Of a stretch of DNA of 64,000 nucleotides, positions 1-6,627 are shown one piece after another; the stretch's first letter is position 1, and every line of letters begins with the position of its first letter. The stretch covers positions 1,736,001-1,800,000 of the forward strand of contig NZ_JAJOZC010000001.1 in the NCBI RefSeq assembly GCF_023701695.1, in the 5' to 3' direction. Below the pieces are notes generated by a model. The model was not told the origin of the DNA and ran no database searches. It saw nothing but the letters and a program-made list of their open reading frames with translations. This DNA is from Streptomyces sp. RKAG290. GTDB taxonomy: Bacteria; Actinomycetota; Actinomycetes; Streptomycetales; Streptomycetaceae. Both the position numbers and the translations under genes were made by a program.

Positions 1-23
1 TCCACGACTGGGAGCAGCTCGCG

Positions 24-662
24 ATGACCGAGGCACTGGCAGCGATCCTGGCAGCCGCGGCGCACGGACGGTTCCCGCCGCCGGACGGGTCCACGACGGT
101 GGTGGGACAGCCGAACGCGCGGGATGCCGGGGTGCTGGCGTTCACCGCGCACTCGGTGGTGTTCACGGACGAGGACCCGCGGTGGGTACGGTCCGTCCTG
201 GCCGCCACTCCCGGCGACGCGCTCGCCGCGACGATGAACCCGCACTTCCTGGGCGCGCTGCTGGCCCGCACCGGCCGGCACATGAACACGATCGACCTGC
301 TCACGGTCGCGTCCGCGCTGCCGGGCGCGCCCGGACTTGAGCTGCGCGAGATCCGGGACCCCGGTCACCCTCGGGTGGTGCGGGCGATGAGGTTCCGCGA
401 CGAGGTACGGGTCTGGGGCACCGCCGGCGGGGTGCTGATCCTCGGCCGCGGGGTCGCGGGGCGCTGGGAGACCGCGATCGAGGTGGCCGAGGAGGCACGC
501 GGACAGCGGCTCGGCGAACGGCTGGCACGGGCGGCCCGGCACCTGGTGCCGGACACGGTGGTGTGGGCGCAGCAGTCGCCGGGGAACGCCCGCAGCGTGC
601 GGACGTTCCAGGCGGCGGGCTACCGGCCGGTGGGCTCGGAGGCCCTGCTGATCGAGGGGTGA
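24..662 (+). CDS. GNAT-family N-acetyltransferase
   Basis: Protein of 212 residues. The C-terminal half reads as a GNAT fold: a beta-strand region giving GVLILGRGVAGRWETAIEV, then an acetyl-CoA pyrophosphate-loop-like stretch (EEARGQRLGERLARAARHL), then NARSVRTFQAAGYRPVG, the typical last helix and strand. The family moves an acetyl group from acetyl-CoA to an amine; the substrate cannot be told from sequence. The ATG at 24 has only GGGAG about nine bases upstream. The same frame stays open to the window edge (His-Asp-Trp-Glu-Gln-Leu-Ala before the Met), so the true start may lie left of the window. It converges on the lipoprotein gene that ends at 694. It probably has no link to the PKS locus. 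Confidence 0.75.
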   Translation: MTEALAAILAAAAHGRFPPPDGSTTVVGQPNARDAGVLAFTAHSVVFTDEDPRWVRSVLAATPGDALAATMNPHFLGALLARTGRHMNTIDLLTVASALPGAPGLELREIRDPGHPRVVRAMRFRDEVRVWGTAGGVLILGRGVAGRWETAIEVAEEARGQRLGERLARAARHLVPDTVVWAQQSPGNARSVRTFQAAGYRPVGSEALLIEG

Positions 663-663
663 G

Positions 664-682
664 CCGCCGGCCGTCGCGGCGG
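664..682. terminator. Weak stem-loop between convergent genes
   Basis: CCGCCG (664-669) pairs with CGGCGG (677-682) around a 7-base loop in the 31-base gap between two convergent genes. There is no T-tract. It could serve as a shared terminator, but a six-base GC stem is common by chance in DNA this GC-rich. Confidence 0.3.
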
Positions 683-693
683 GGACCTCCTGC

Positions 694-1884
694 TCAGCGG
701 AAGACGCCGGTGTGGCCCAGCGAGTAGCGTCCAGGCTGCGGATAGACGGCGAGGCCGTGCGGCCCGTTGCCCACCGGGATCCGGGCGAGCTGCTTGCCCG
801 TGGAGGTGTCGATGGCGTACACCTCGGCGTTGTAACGCCCGGACAGCCACAGGACCTTGCCGTCCGCCGAGACCCCGCCCATGTCGGGGCTGCCGCCGTT
901 CGGCAGGTGCCACTTCTTCGCCAGCTTGTTCCGCGCGAAGTCGAAGACGGAGACGGAGCCCTCACCGCGGTTGGAGATGTACATCTCCTTGGCGTCGCGG
1001 CTGACGTAGAGGCCGTGGCAGCCCTTGCCGGTGGGCAGCAGCTTCGGGGTGGTGAACTTCTTTCCGTCCAGCACCCATACGCCGTTCGCCACCATGTCCG
1101 CGATGTAGAACGTGCCGCCGTCGGGCGACAGCTTCACGTCCTGCGGCATGGCTCCCTCGAAGGGCAGCTTCTGCTGTGCCACGACCTTCATCTTCGCGGT
1201 GTCGACCTTGAGGAGGTCGCCGGAGAACTCGCAGGAGACGATGAAGTACCGGCCGTCAGCCGAGAAGTCGGCGTGGTTCACGCCCGCGCAGCCGACCGGG
1301 ACGGACTTGGCCGTCTTCATGGTGTGCGCGTCACGGAAGACCAGTTCGCGGTCCATCGAGGCCATCACGACGGCGTACTTGCCGTTCGGTGTGAAGTAGA
1401 GGTTGTACGGATCGGAGACGCCGACCGTCTTCCCCGCCTTCCCGGTCGCCGGGTCGATCGCGGTGAGGCTGTCGCCGACGTCGTTGTTGACCCAGAGGGT
1501 CTTCAGGTCCCAGGACGGGACGACGTGCTGCGGCTGCCGCCCGACCGGGATGGTCTCGATGACCTTGTACGTGGCGGGGTCGATGACCGACACCGTGTCG
1601 GAGTTGGTGTTGGGCACGTACACCCGGGACGGGAAGCCCTTCACGGCCGGTGACAGCTTTCCGGCACCGTCGGCCGCGTACACGTTCGCGGGATCGAGCA
1701 CCGGCGGCATCCCGGCCAGTCCGGGCGGCGCGGGCGGGGTGACGTGCTTGGGTCGGGCCGGTGGCGCGGCGGCCTCGGTCGCGGCGTCGGACCCGTCCCT
1801 GGTGGCGGGGGTGGCGCAGCCGGTGAGCACGGCGAGCAGGACGCCCCCGAGCAGGGCCGCGGTGCGCGTGGTGGAGGGAAGCAT
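694..1884 (-). CDS. YVTN-type beta-propeller lipoprotein
   Basis: Protein of 396 residues. The N-terminus is a lipoprotein signal: charged start, hydrophobic stretch, then lipobox LTGC at about residues 20-23, so it is probably anchored outside the membrane. The rest is a seven-bladed YVTN/NHL-like propeller: repeated blades such as VYVPNTNSDTVSVIDPAT, LWVNNDVGDSLTAIDPAT and MYISNRGEGSVSVFDF, each with the DPATxK turn. Such proteins bind or scaffold at the surface; no enzyme function can be assigned. The start ATG shares its A with the TGA stop of the upstream deacetylase gene (TGATG at 1882-1886), so the two are almost certainly translated together and probably work together at the cell envelope. 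Confidence 0.8.
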   Translation of the reverse strand: MLPSTTRTAALLGGVLLAVLTGCATPATRDGSDAATEAAAPPARPKHVTPPAPPGLAGMPPVLDPANVYAADGAGKLSPAVKGFPSRVYVPNTNSDTVSVIDPATYKVIETIPVGRQPQHVVPSWDLKTLWVNNDVGDSLTAIDPATGKAGKTVGVSDPYNLYFTPNGKYAVVMASMDRELVFRDAHTMKTAKSVPVGCAGVNHADFSADGRYFIVSCEFSGDLLKVDTAKMKVVAQQKLPFEGAMPQDVKLSPDGGTFYIADMVANGVWVLDGKKFTTPKLLPTGKGCHGLYVSRDAKEMYISNRGEGSVSVFDFARNKLAKKWHLPNGGSPDMGGVSADGKVLWLSGRYNAEVYAIDTSTGKQLARIPVGNGPHGLAVYPQPGRYSLGHTGVFR

Positions 1885-2678
1885 CAGGTCAACAGCTCCG
1901 TGGTCGTCACCGCACGCAGTCCGCGGCGGTCGAGTTCGGTGAGAAGGAGGGGCAGCGCGGCGACCGTGTCCGCGTAACCGAAGTGCATGCTCACCACCGA
2001 TCCGTTACGGACCTCCCCGGCCACCTTGCGGGTGACGGCCGTGGCTCCGGGCGAGGTGAAGTCGAGGGAGTCCACGTCGTAGGAGAGGACGTGCGGGTAG
2101 CCCGCCCGGACGGCGAGCCGCTGGACGAGTGGGGTGGCGTACTGGGTACGGGAGGGGCGGAACCAGGTGCCGATGGAGCCGGTGAGCCGGCGCAGCCGCT
2201 GGGCGCAGCCGGTGATCTCCGCGTAGGCCTGCGCCTCGCCCATCGAGGAGATGTCGATGTGGCGCTGGGTGTGATTGCCGAGGTCGTGGCCGCCGTCGAG
2301 GATCCGGCGGGCCATCCCGGGGTGCTCGTCGAGCCAGCTGCCCACGGCGAGGACGGTGACCCTGGCCCCGGCCCGTTCGGCCTCGGCCAGCACGGACCGG
2401 GCGACGGCGGGGTCGCCCTGGCCGTGGAAGGTGAGGGCGACGCGCGCCCGGTCGCGGGGGCCGTGGTCGATCTGTCCGGGCAGGCCGGGGAAGCGGTGCG
2501 GGGCGGGCGCGACGGCGGTGGCGGCCGGCTTGGTCGGTGCCGGGTGGGTGAGGGTCTTCGCCGATGTCCCGGCGGGGTCCCGGTCCCCGCAACCGGCGGC
2601 GAGGGCCGCGGTGAGGGCAGCCCCGGCTCCTGCGCGCAGGGCGCTGCGGCGGTGCACCGGTGGGTCGGAGGCGTTCAT
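1884..2678 (-). CDS. Polysaccharide deacetylase (NodB-like) lipoprotein, altered first motif
   Basis: Protein of 264 residues with an arginine pair (HRRSALR), a hydrophobic segment and lipobox LAAGC near residue 29, so it is exported, possibly by Tat, and lipidated. The NodB fold is recognisable: motif 2 is NHTQRH, the two metal-binding histidines; motif 3 is FRPSRTQY; later come YDVDSLDF and VVSMHFG. The usual motif 1, TFDDG, reads TFHGQGD, so the catalytic-base and metal Asp pair is replaced by His-Gly. It may still bind metal through the Asp two residues on, or it may be a non-catalytic carbohydrate binder. Its stop overlaps the start of the beta-propeller lipoprotein by one base. No clear Shine-Dalgarno lies before the ATG at 2678. 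Confidence 0.8.
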   Translation of the reverse strand: MNASDPPVHRRSALRAGAGAALTAALAAGCGDRDPAGTSAKTLTHPAPTKPAATAVAPAPHRFPGLPGQIDHGPRDRARVALTFHGQGDPAVARSVLAEAERAGARVTVLAVGSWLDEHPGMARRILDGGHDLGNHTQRHIDISSMGEAQAYAEITGCAQRLRRLTGSIGTWFRPSRTQYATPLVQRLAVRAGYPHVLSYDVDSLDFTSPGATAVTRKVAGEVRNGSVVSMHFGYADTVAALPLLLTELDRRGLRAVTTTELLT

Positions 2679-2778
2679 GTGCAGAACAGTAGGGGCGAAA
2701 TGTCAGGAAAATAACAATTGACCCCAGGCGCGACTTTCACAGGTCACACGGATGCGCATCACCCACTCTTGCGGCGAT

Positions 2779-2854
2779 CGATGAATCACCCGAGGAAGTT
2801 CGTTGATGCTCATGGATTTCCAGGCGAGTGACCCAGCCCACCTATGATTCATCG
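2779..2854. repeat. Spaced 10-bp inverted repeat
   Basis: CGATGAATCA (2779-2788) and its exact reverse complement TGATTCATCG (2845-2854) are separated by 56 bases in an AT-richer intergenic region upstream of the deacetylase-lipoprotein operon. The spacing is too long for a terminator and would fit two operator half-sites or a recombination remnant. Function unknown. Confidence 0.4.
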
Positions 2855-3010
2855 AAGAAACGTACAGGTATTACACGGATTGGGCGTTTTGTGGCTTTGG
2901 CGATGGAGTCGTCCGTCTGCCATAGTCGGGGACACGACCCCCATCGACCCGGGCCAGGTCGTCACAAGCGGCCGTGAACACACCCCCCACTTTCACGGCC
3001 CCCACCCAGC

Positions 3011-3047
3011 AGCCCCCGCAGTGCCGCACCACGGCAGACCGGGGGCT
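3011..3047 (-). terminator. Strong stem-loop terminator
   Basis: AGCCCCCG (3011-3018) pairs with CGGGGGCT (3040-3047). Inside it TGCCG (3022-3026) pairs with CGGCA (3032-3036), with a symmetrical three-base bulge between the two helices. It lies 33 bases past the stop of the minus-strand ATP-binding gene, the right place for its terminator. Confidence 0.7.
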
Positions 3048-3079
3048 TCTGTGGATCCGGGCCCCTGAGGGGCGGCCGT

Positions 3080-3595
3080 TCAGCGGTCGGAGATCCGCAT
3101 CTCGAACCAGGTGGTCTTGCCGCGCGGCAGCAGATCGACGCCCCACCGGTCGGAGAGCTTGTCGACGAGGAAGAGACCCCGCCCGCTGATGTCCATCGCC
3201 TGGACGGGCATGAGACACGGCAGTCCGCGCGAGGGGTCGCGCACCTCGATCCTGATCCAGCCGCGCCTGCGTAACATCCGCAGGCCGAAGACCCTGGCGC
3301 CGGTGTGCCGTACCGCGTTGCCGACGAGTTCCGACACGAGCAGCACGGCATGTTCGGCGGTCTGCGGGGAGAGTGCCCACTGGCGCAGCACCACGCACGA
3401 GGTGAGCCGCCGCGCGGTGGCCGCGGACTCCGGACGGGAGGGCAGCCGGACCTCGTCCTCCGTCGGGTTTCCGAACAACTCCAGCGCCTTGAACGCCTGT
3501 TCGTCCTCGACGGCCGGCATCCTACGTTCCGCTGTCGCGCTGCTGCGCTGTCGCGGCTGCTCCACACCCTCCAGGCCCGCCATGGACACCATCAT
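3080..3595 (-). CDS. ATP-binding regulatory protein (RsbW/HATPase_c_2 family)
   Basis: Protein of about 171 residues from the ATG at 3595; the frame also allows ATGs at 3592 and 3583, and none has a strong ribosome site. The GHKL ATPase fold is seen in the N-box (LLVSELVGNAVRHTG), a degenerate G1 region (VRDPSRGLP) and the glycine-rich lid (MDISGRGLFLVDKLSDRWG). Small Streptomyces proteins of this kind are anti-sigma-factor-like serine kinases or their relatives and act in the cytoplasm by binding ATP and a partner protein. No partner gene is adjacent. The family call is firm; the partner and pathway are unknown. Confidence 0.75.
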   Translation of the reverse strand: MMVSMAGLEGVEQPRQRSSATAERRMPAVEDEQAFKALELFGNPTEDEVRLPSRPESAATARRLTSCVVLRQWALSPQTAEHAVLLVSELVGNAVRHTGARVFGLRMLRRRGWIRIEVRDPSRGLPCLMPVQAMDISGRGLFLVDKLSDRWGVDLLPRGKTTWFEMRISDR

Positions 3596-3762
3596 GGCCG
3601 CAAGGCGAGCGCTCCGGGGCCGTTCCGGTGGAATCCCTGACCCGGAATCAGCAGTTCCGCAGATGCCTGCTGGCATATGCCGTTGGCAGAATGCGGCCGC
3701 GCACACCCCTTCGGACCTGCGCGAACACCCGCCCTGGGCGGGTTTGCCCGGGCCGGTGCGGT

Positions 3763-3793
3763 GCTGGGCCTTAAGGTTGCCTTAAGGCCCAGC
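3763..3793 (-). terminator. Perfect 14-bp stem-loop terminator
   Basis: GCTGGGCCTTAAGG (3763-3776) and CCTTAAGGCCCAGC (3780-3793) form a perfect stem with a TTG loop, 53 bases past the stop of the enoyl-CoA hydratase gene on the minus strand. A second short GC hairpin sits just beyond at about 3,729-3,745. Confidence 0.75.
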
Positions 3794-3846
3794 TAATCCG
3801 CCCGCACGGATGAACGCGCCCCGCTCTGTTCCCAACTGGCGTTCGG

Positions 3847-4614
3847 TCAGAGGAATTTGGCCTTGCCGGGCCCTTCTTCCACAAAGCTGCGCATACCGCG
3901 CTCCCGGTCCTCCGTGGCGAAGAGCCCGGCGAACCAGGTCCGCTCGATCGTGAGGCCGGTGTCGATGTCCGTCTCCAGTCCGGCGTCGACCGCTTCCTTG
4001 GCGGCCCGCAGGGCGAGGGCCGGGCCCTTCGCCAGCTTGGCCGCCCAGGCGTGCGCGTGCTCGTACACCTCGGCGGCGGGCACCACACGGTCCACCAGGC
4101 CCATGATGAGGGCCTCGTCGGCCTTCACGTGGCGGCCCGTGAAGATCAGGTCCTTGGCCTTGGCGGGGCCGACCAGGCGGGCGAGCCGCTGGGTGCCGCC
4201 CGCGCCCGGGATCAGCCCGAGCATGATCTCCGGCTGCCCCAGCTTGGCGTTGTCGCCGGCGATCCGGAAGTCCGCACAGAGGGCCAGCTCGCAGCCGCCG
4301 CCGAGCGCGTAGCCGGTGACGGCCGCGACGACGGGCTTGGGAATCCTGGCCACCGCGGTGAAGGAGTCCTGCAGGGCCTTGGACCGTACGACCATGGCCG
4401 GGTGGTCCATCGCCTGCATCTCCTTGATGTCCGCGCCCGCCGCGAACACCTTCTCGCCGCCGTAGAGCACCACGGCGCGCACGTCGTCGCGCACGGAGGC
4501 CTCTTCGGCGAGCTCGCGCAGCCGGTCCTGGGTGGCGACGTCCAGGGCGTTCATGGGCGGCCGGTCCAGCCGGATCGTGCCGACGCCGCCGCTTACTTCG
4601 AGGGTTACGGTCAT
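3847..4614 (-). CDS. Enoyl-CoA hydratase/isomerase (crotonase) family protein
   Basis: Protein of 255 residues, the normal crotonase length. It has the CoA/oxyanion-hole motifs GEKVFAAGADIKEM and ALGGGCELALCADFRIA, and the active-site segment QPEIMLGLIPGAGGTQRL with the first catalytic Glu. The second catalytic Glu of the rat enzyme corresponds here to Asp (AKDLIFTG), a change I believe also occurs in other bacterial crotonases. It would hydrate trans-2-enoyl-CoA in fatty-acid breakdown, or do a related reaction. It stands alone between two terminators, so it is probably its own transcript and not part of the PKS pathway. Start ATG at 4614; no obvious Shine-Dalgarno. Confidence 0.85.
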   Translation of the reverse strand: MTVTLEVSGGVGTIRLDRPPMNALDVATQDRLRELAEEASVRDDVRAVVLYGGEKVFAAGADIKEMQAMDHPAMVVRSKALQDSFTAVARIPKPVVAAVTGYALGGGCELALCADFRIAGDNAKLGQPEIMLGLIPGAGGTQRLARLVGPAKAKDLIFTGRHVKADEALIMGLVDRVVPAAEVYEHAHAWAAKLAKGPALALRAAKEAVDAGLETDIDTGLTIERTWFAGLFATEDRERGMRSFVEEGPGKAKFL

Positions 4615-4775
4615 GGGAGGCAGGTTAACCGGCGCTAACGCGGGGCCGGACAGGCCCGGGGCCGGTGCCGTTCGTCACAGCCGAGGGTGACGGGGCCCGC
4701 GGCGGCCGCCGGACGGCGCGAGTGCCCGCACGCATCGTGTCGCGCGTCGGCCTGCCGGACCGGCAGAGGAGGCCG

Positions 4776-4804
4776 CATGGCCCGGGTTCGGTACCCGGGC
4801 CATG
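4776..4804 (-). terminator. Perfect 12-bp stem-loop terminator
   Basis: CATGGCCCGGGT (4776-4787) and ACCCGGGCCATG (4793-4804) pair perfectly around a TCGGT loop. It sits 22 bases after the stop of the cold-shock-domain gene on the minus strand. Confidence 0.7.
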
Positions 4805-4825
4805 GCGCAGGGCGGCGCTACCTGC

Positions 4826-5263
4826 TCAGCCCTCGACCCATCCGTGATTCTTGGCGAACTGCAGCAGCCCTTGGCGTACCTGAAGGATGTGCGTCGCGGT
4901 GAGGGCCGGCGCAGATTCCAGCAGGACTTCCGTGACGTCGCGCACGAACTCGTCCGAGTTGAGCACATCGCACAACACGTCGTCGCCGTCCACGACCTGC
5001 CTGCTCGGGGACTCGGTGCGCCCCGGGAACACGGCGGCCGGACCCTCCGTCGCCCCGCTGCCGGGGGCGAGTCGCACCGAGGACGCCTTCAGACCCCGGT
5101 CACCCTGCTCGATCTCGAACTCCACCATCAGACCGGGCCTGAGGGCGGCCTCGGGAATCCGAAGGTCGTTCACGTGCAGGAAGACGTCCTCGCCGCCATG
5201 GTCGGGGGTGATGAACCCGTAACCCTTCGCGCTGTCGAACCGCACCACTCGACCGACGACCAT
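4826..5263 (-). CDS. Cold-shock-domain protein with C-terminal extension
   Basis: Protein of 145 residues from the ATG at 5263. The frame runs upstream to 5617, but that part has no family features, and a good ribosome site (GAGAGGG) lies about eight bases before this ATG. Residues 1-67 are a cold-shock domain: VVGRVVRFDSAKGYGF, RNP-1 (KGYGFITP) and RNP-2 (DVFLHV), which bind single-stranded nucleic acid. The remaining 80 or so residues are an acidic tail (VLNSDEFVRDVTEVLLES) of unknown role. This makes it twice the length of ordinary CspA proteins, a layout I recall from other Streptomyces proteins. Probably a cytoplasmic RNA chaperone or regulator. Confidence 0.8.
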   Translation of the reverse strand: MVVGRVVRFDSAKGYGFITPDHGGEDVFLHVNDLRIPEAALRPGLMVEFEIEQGDRGLKASSVRLAPGSGATEGPAAVFPGRTESPSRQVVDGDDVLCDVLNSDEFVRDVTEVLLESAPALTATHILQVRQGLLQFAKNHGWVEG

Positions 5264-5573
5264 GTGAACCACCCTCTCAACGAGTCCCGGACCCGTGCCC
5301 GGGACATACCCCTGCGCCGCGGCAGGCGGCCCGGACTTCGTACACCCACTCCGGACACGCCTCGCGACCACCTGACCACCACCGGCCCAGCCGTCATCGC
5401 CACAGGCGTGACACCTGGGCCTGCGCACCGGTGGCTCGGCATGTCGGCAGCACTCTATGCAACCCGCGCGGCGCAGGCCCGCTGTCCCACGAACCGCTCG
5501 GCCACCGGCCCCGAGGAGCTGCCCACCGCCGGGGCCGGACACCCCGGCTTCTCCCGCCTCTCCGCGTCGGGAG
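5264..5573. other. Non-coding gap at the left edge of the PKS locus
   Basis: These 310 bases hold the promoter side of the cold-shock gene on the left and, near the right end, a stem-loop (5505-5538) that could end the amide-hydrolase transcript. I see no gene. It is a sensible left boundary for the biosynthetic locus. Confidence 0.45.
5505..5538 (-). terminator. Stem-loop after the amide hydrolase gene
   Basis: CCGGCCCCG (5505-5513) pairs with CGGGGCCGG (5530-5538) around a 16-base loop, 36 bases past the stop of the amide hydrolase gene on the minus strand. It would mark the end of the PKS-side transcript. The large loop lowers confidence. Confidence 0.45.
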
Positions 5574-6479
5574 TCAGCGGGGGTCCACCTCCTGGAGGAA
5601 CGACCGCATGACCTCACGGAAGCGGTCCGGTTCCTCCAGGTGCGGCAGGTGGCTGGACTCCTCGAAGATCTCCCAGCGTGCTCCGGGAATCAGGTCCTGG
5701 AACGGCTGCACCGTCGCGGGGGTGGCTTCGTCATGGCGCCCGGAGATCAGCAGGGTGGGCACGTCGACGTCGGGGCAGAGGTCGGTGACCGACCAGTCCC
5801 GCAGGGTGCCGTTCACATGGAACTCGCTCGGGCCGTTCATCGCGTAGTAGACCGTGGGGTCGTTGTACACCTCGTAGAACGACGCCAAGTAGTCGCGGGG
5901 CCAGGGCGTGAGGCGGCAGACGTGGCGCTCGTAGAAGGTGCGCATGGCCGCGTGGTACTCGTCCGTCTCGGTGGTCCCCGCTGCCTCGTGCCGGAGCAGT
6001 GTGTCGTTGACGCCCGGCGGCAGTCCGTCCCGGAGGATCTTGGCCTCCTGGAGCCAGAGCGGGTAGGAGGCGGGCGAGTTGGCGATGACGAGGCCGCGCA
6101 GGCCAGCCGGGCGTGCCGCGGCGTGGTGGGTGATGAGCATGCCGCCCCAGGACTGGCCGAACAGCACGTAGTTGTCCGCGATCCCGAGACCCGTGAGCAG
6201 GTTGTCGAGTTCGGCGGCGAACAGGTCCACCGTCCAGAAGTCCGCTCCCCGGTCGGGCAGATGGGTCGAACCGCCGTTCCCGATCTGGTCGTAGTGCACG
6301 ACGGACCAGCCGTCCTCGGCCAGGTCGGAGAGGTTCTGCAGGTAGTCGTGGGTGGATCCCGGACCGCCGTGCACGACGACGAGAGTGGGCCGGTCGGAGC
6401 GGAGGTCGCCCGTCACCCGGTACCACGTCTCGTGCTCGCCGAACGGCAGGGTCCCCTTCGCGCTGGGTGCCACGGTCAC
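5574..6479 (-). CDS. Alpha/beta hydrolase, proline iminopeptidase type; VinJ-like amide hydrolase
   Basis: Protein of 301 residues, start GTG at 6479. Alpha/beta-hydrolase motifs are clear: oxyanion HGGPGS, the YDQIGNGGS stretch typical of proline iminopeptidases, nucleophile elbow GQSWGG (Ser about residue 111), acid in ISGRHDEATP and catalytic His in EESSHLPHLEEP. It lies directly after the thioesterase-bearing PKS gene on the same strand (148-base gap). In vicenistatin-type pathways the homologous enzyme (VinJ) removes a protecting aminoacyl group from the amino end of the finished polyketide before the thioesterase closes the lactam. That role fits the ACP and adenylating enzyme at 45-48 kb. 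It is an inference from family and neighbourhood; an unrelated peptidase is possible. Confidence 0.75.
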   Translation of the reverse strand: MTVAPSAKGTLPFGEHETWYRVTGDLRSDRPTLVVVHGGPGSTHDYLQNLSDLAEDGWSVVHYDQIGNGGSTHLPDRGADFWTVDLFAAELDNLLTGLGIADNYVLFGQSWGGMLITHHAAARPAGLRGLVIANSPASYPLWLQEAKILRDGLPPGVNDTLLRHEAAGTTETDEYHAAMRTFYERHVCRLTPWPRDYLASFYEVYNDPTVYYAMNGPSEFHVNGTLRDWSVTDLCPDVDVPTLLISGRHDEATPATVQPFQDLIPGARWEIFEESSHLPHLEEPDRFREVMRSFLQEVDPR

Positions 6480-6572
6480 GTCTCTTCGCCTCGCTTCGCG
6501 TCGCTCACGCTGTTTTCGGATGGGAGCTGTGGGTCTTGCGCTCTGTCGCCGCGGCCCGTCCCGGCGATCGGG

Positions 6573-6618
6573 TCCGGCCCCTGTGGTGCTGCGGCTCGGC
6601 CGGCCCGTCGGGGCCGGA
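6573..6618 (-). terminator. Inverted repeat between PKS-F and the amide hydrolase
   Basis: TCCGGCCCC (6573-6581) and GGGGCCGGA (6610-6618) are exact reverse complements separated by 28 bases that are themselves GC-rich. They sit ten bases past the PKS-F stop. This could end or attenuate the PKS transcript before the hydrolase gene, or be a processing site. Confidence 0.4.
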
Positions 6619-6627
6619 CGCCTTCGG

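Larger units (their letters stand above)
2679..3079. other. Non-coding gap, relatively AT-rich on the left
   Basis: I find no credible gene in these 401 bases. The left half (about 2,690-2,900) is clearly richer in A/T than its surroundings, as expected for the promoter region of the deacetylase-propeller pair, but no confident -35/-10 pair could be picked. It also holds a spaced inverted repeat (2779-2854), and the right part holds the terminator of the ATP-binding gene. Confidence 0.5.

Noticed and set aside
5264..5617. Upstream extension of the cold-shock gene
   Set aside because: The extension has no recognised features, and a proper ribosome site and the start of the cold-shock fold are at 5263.
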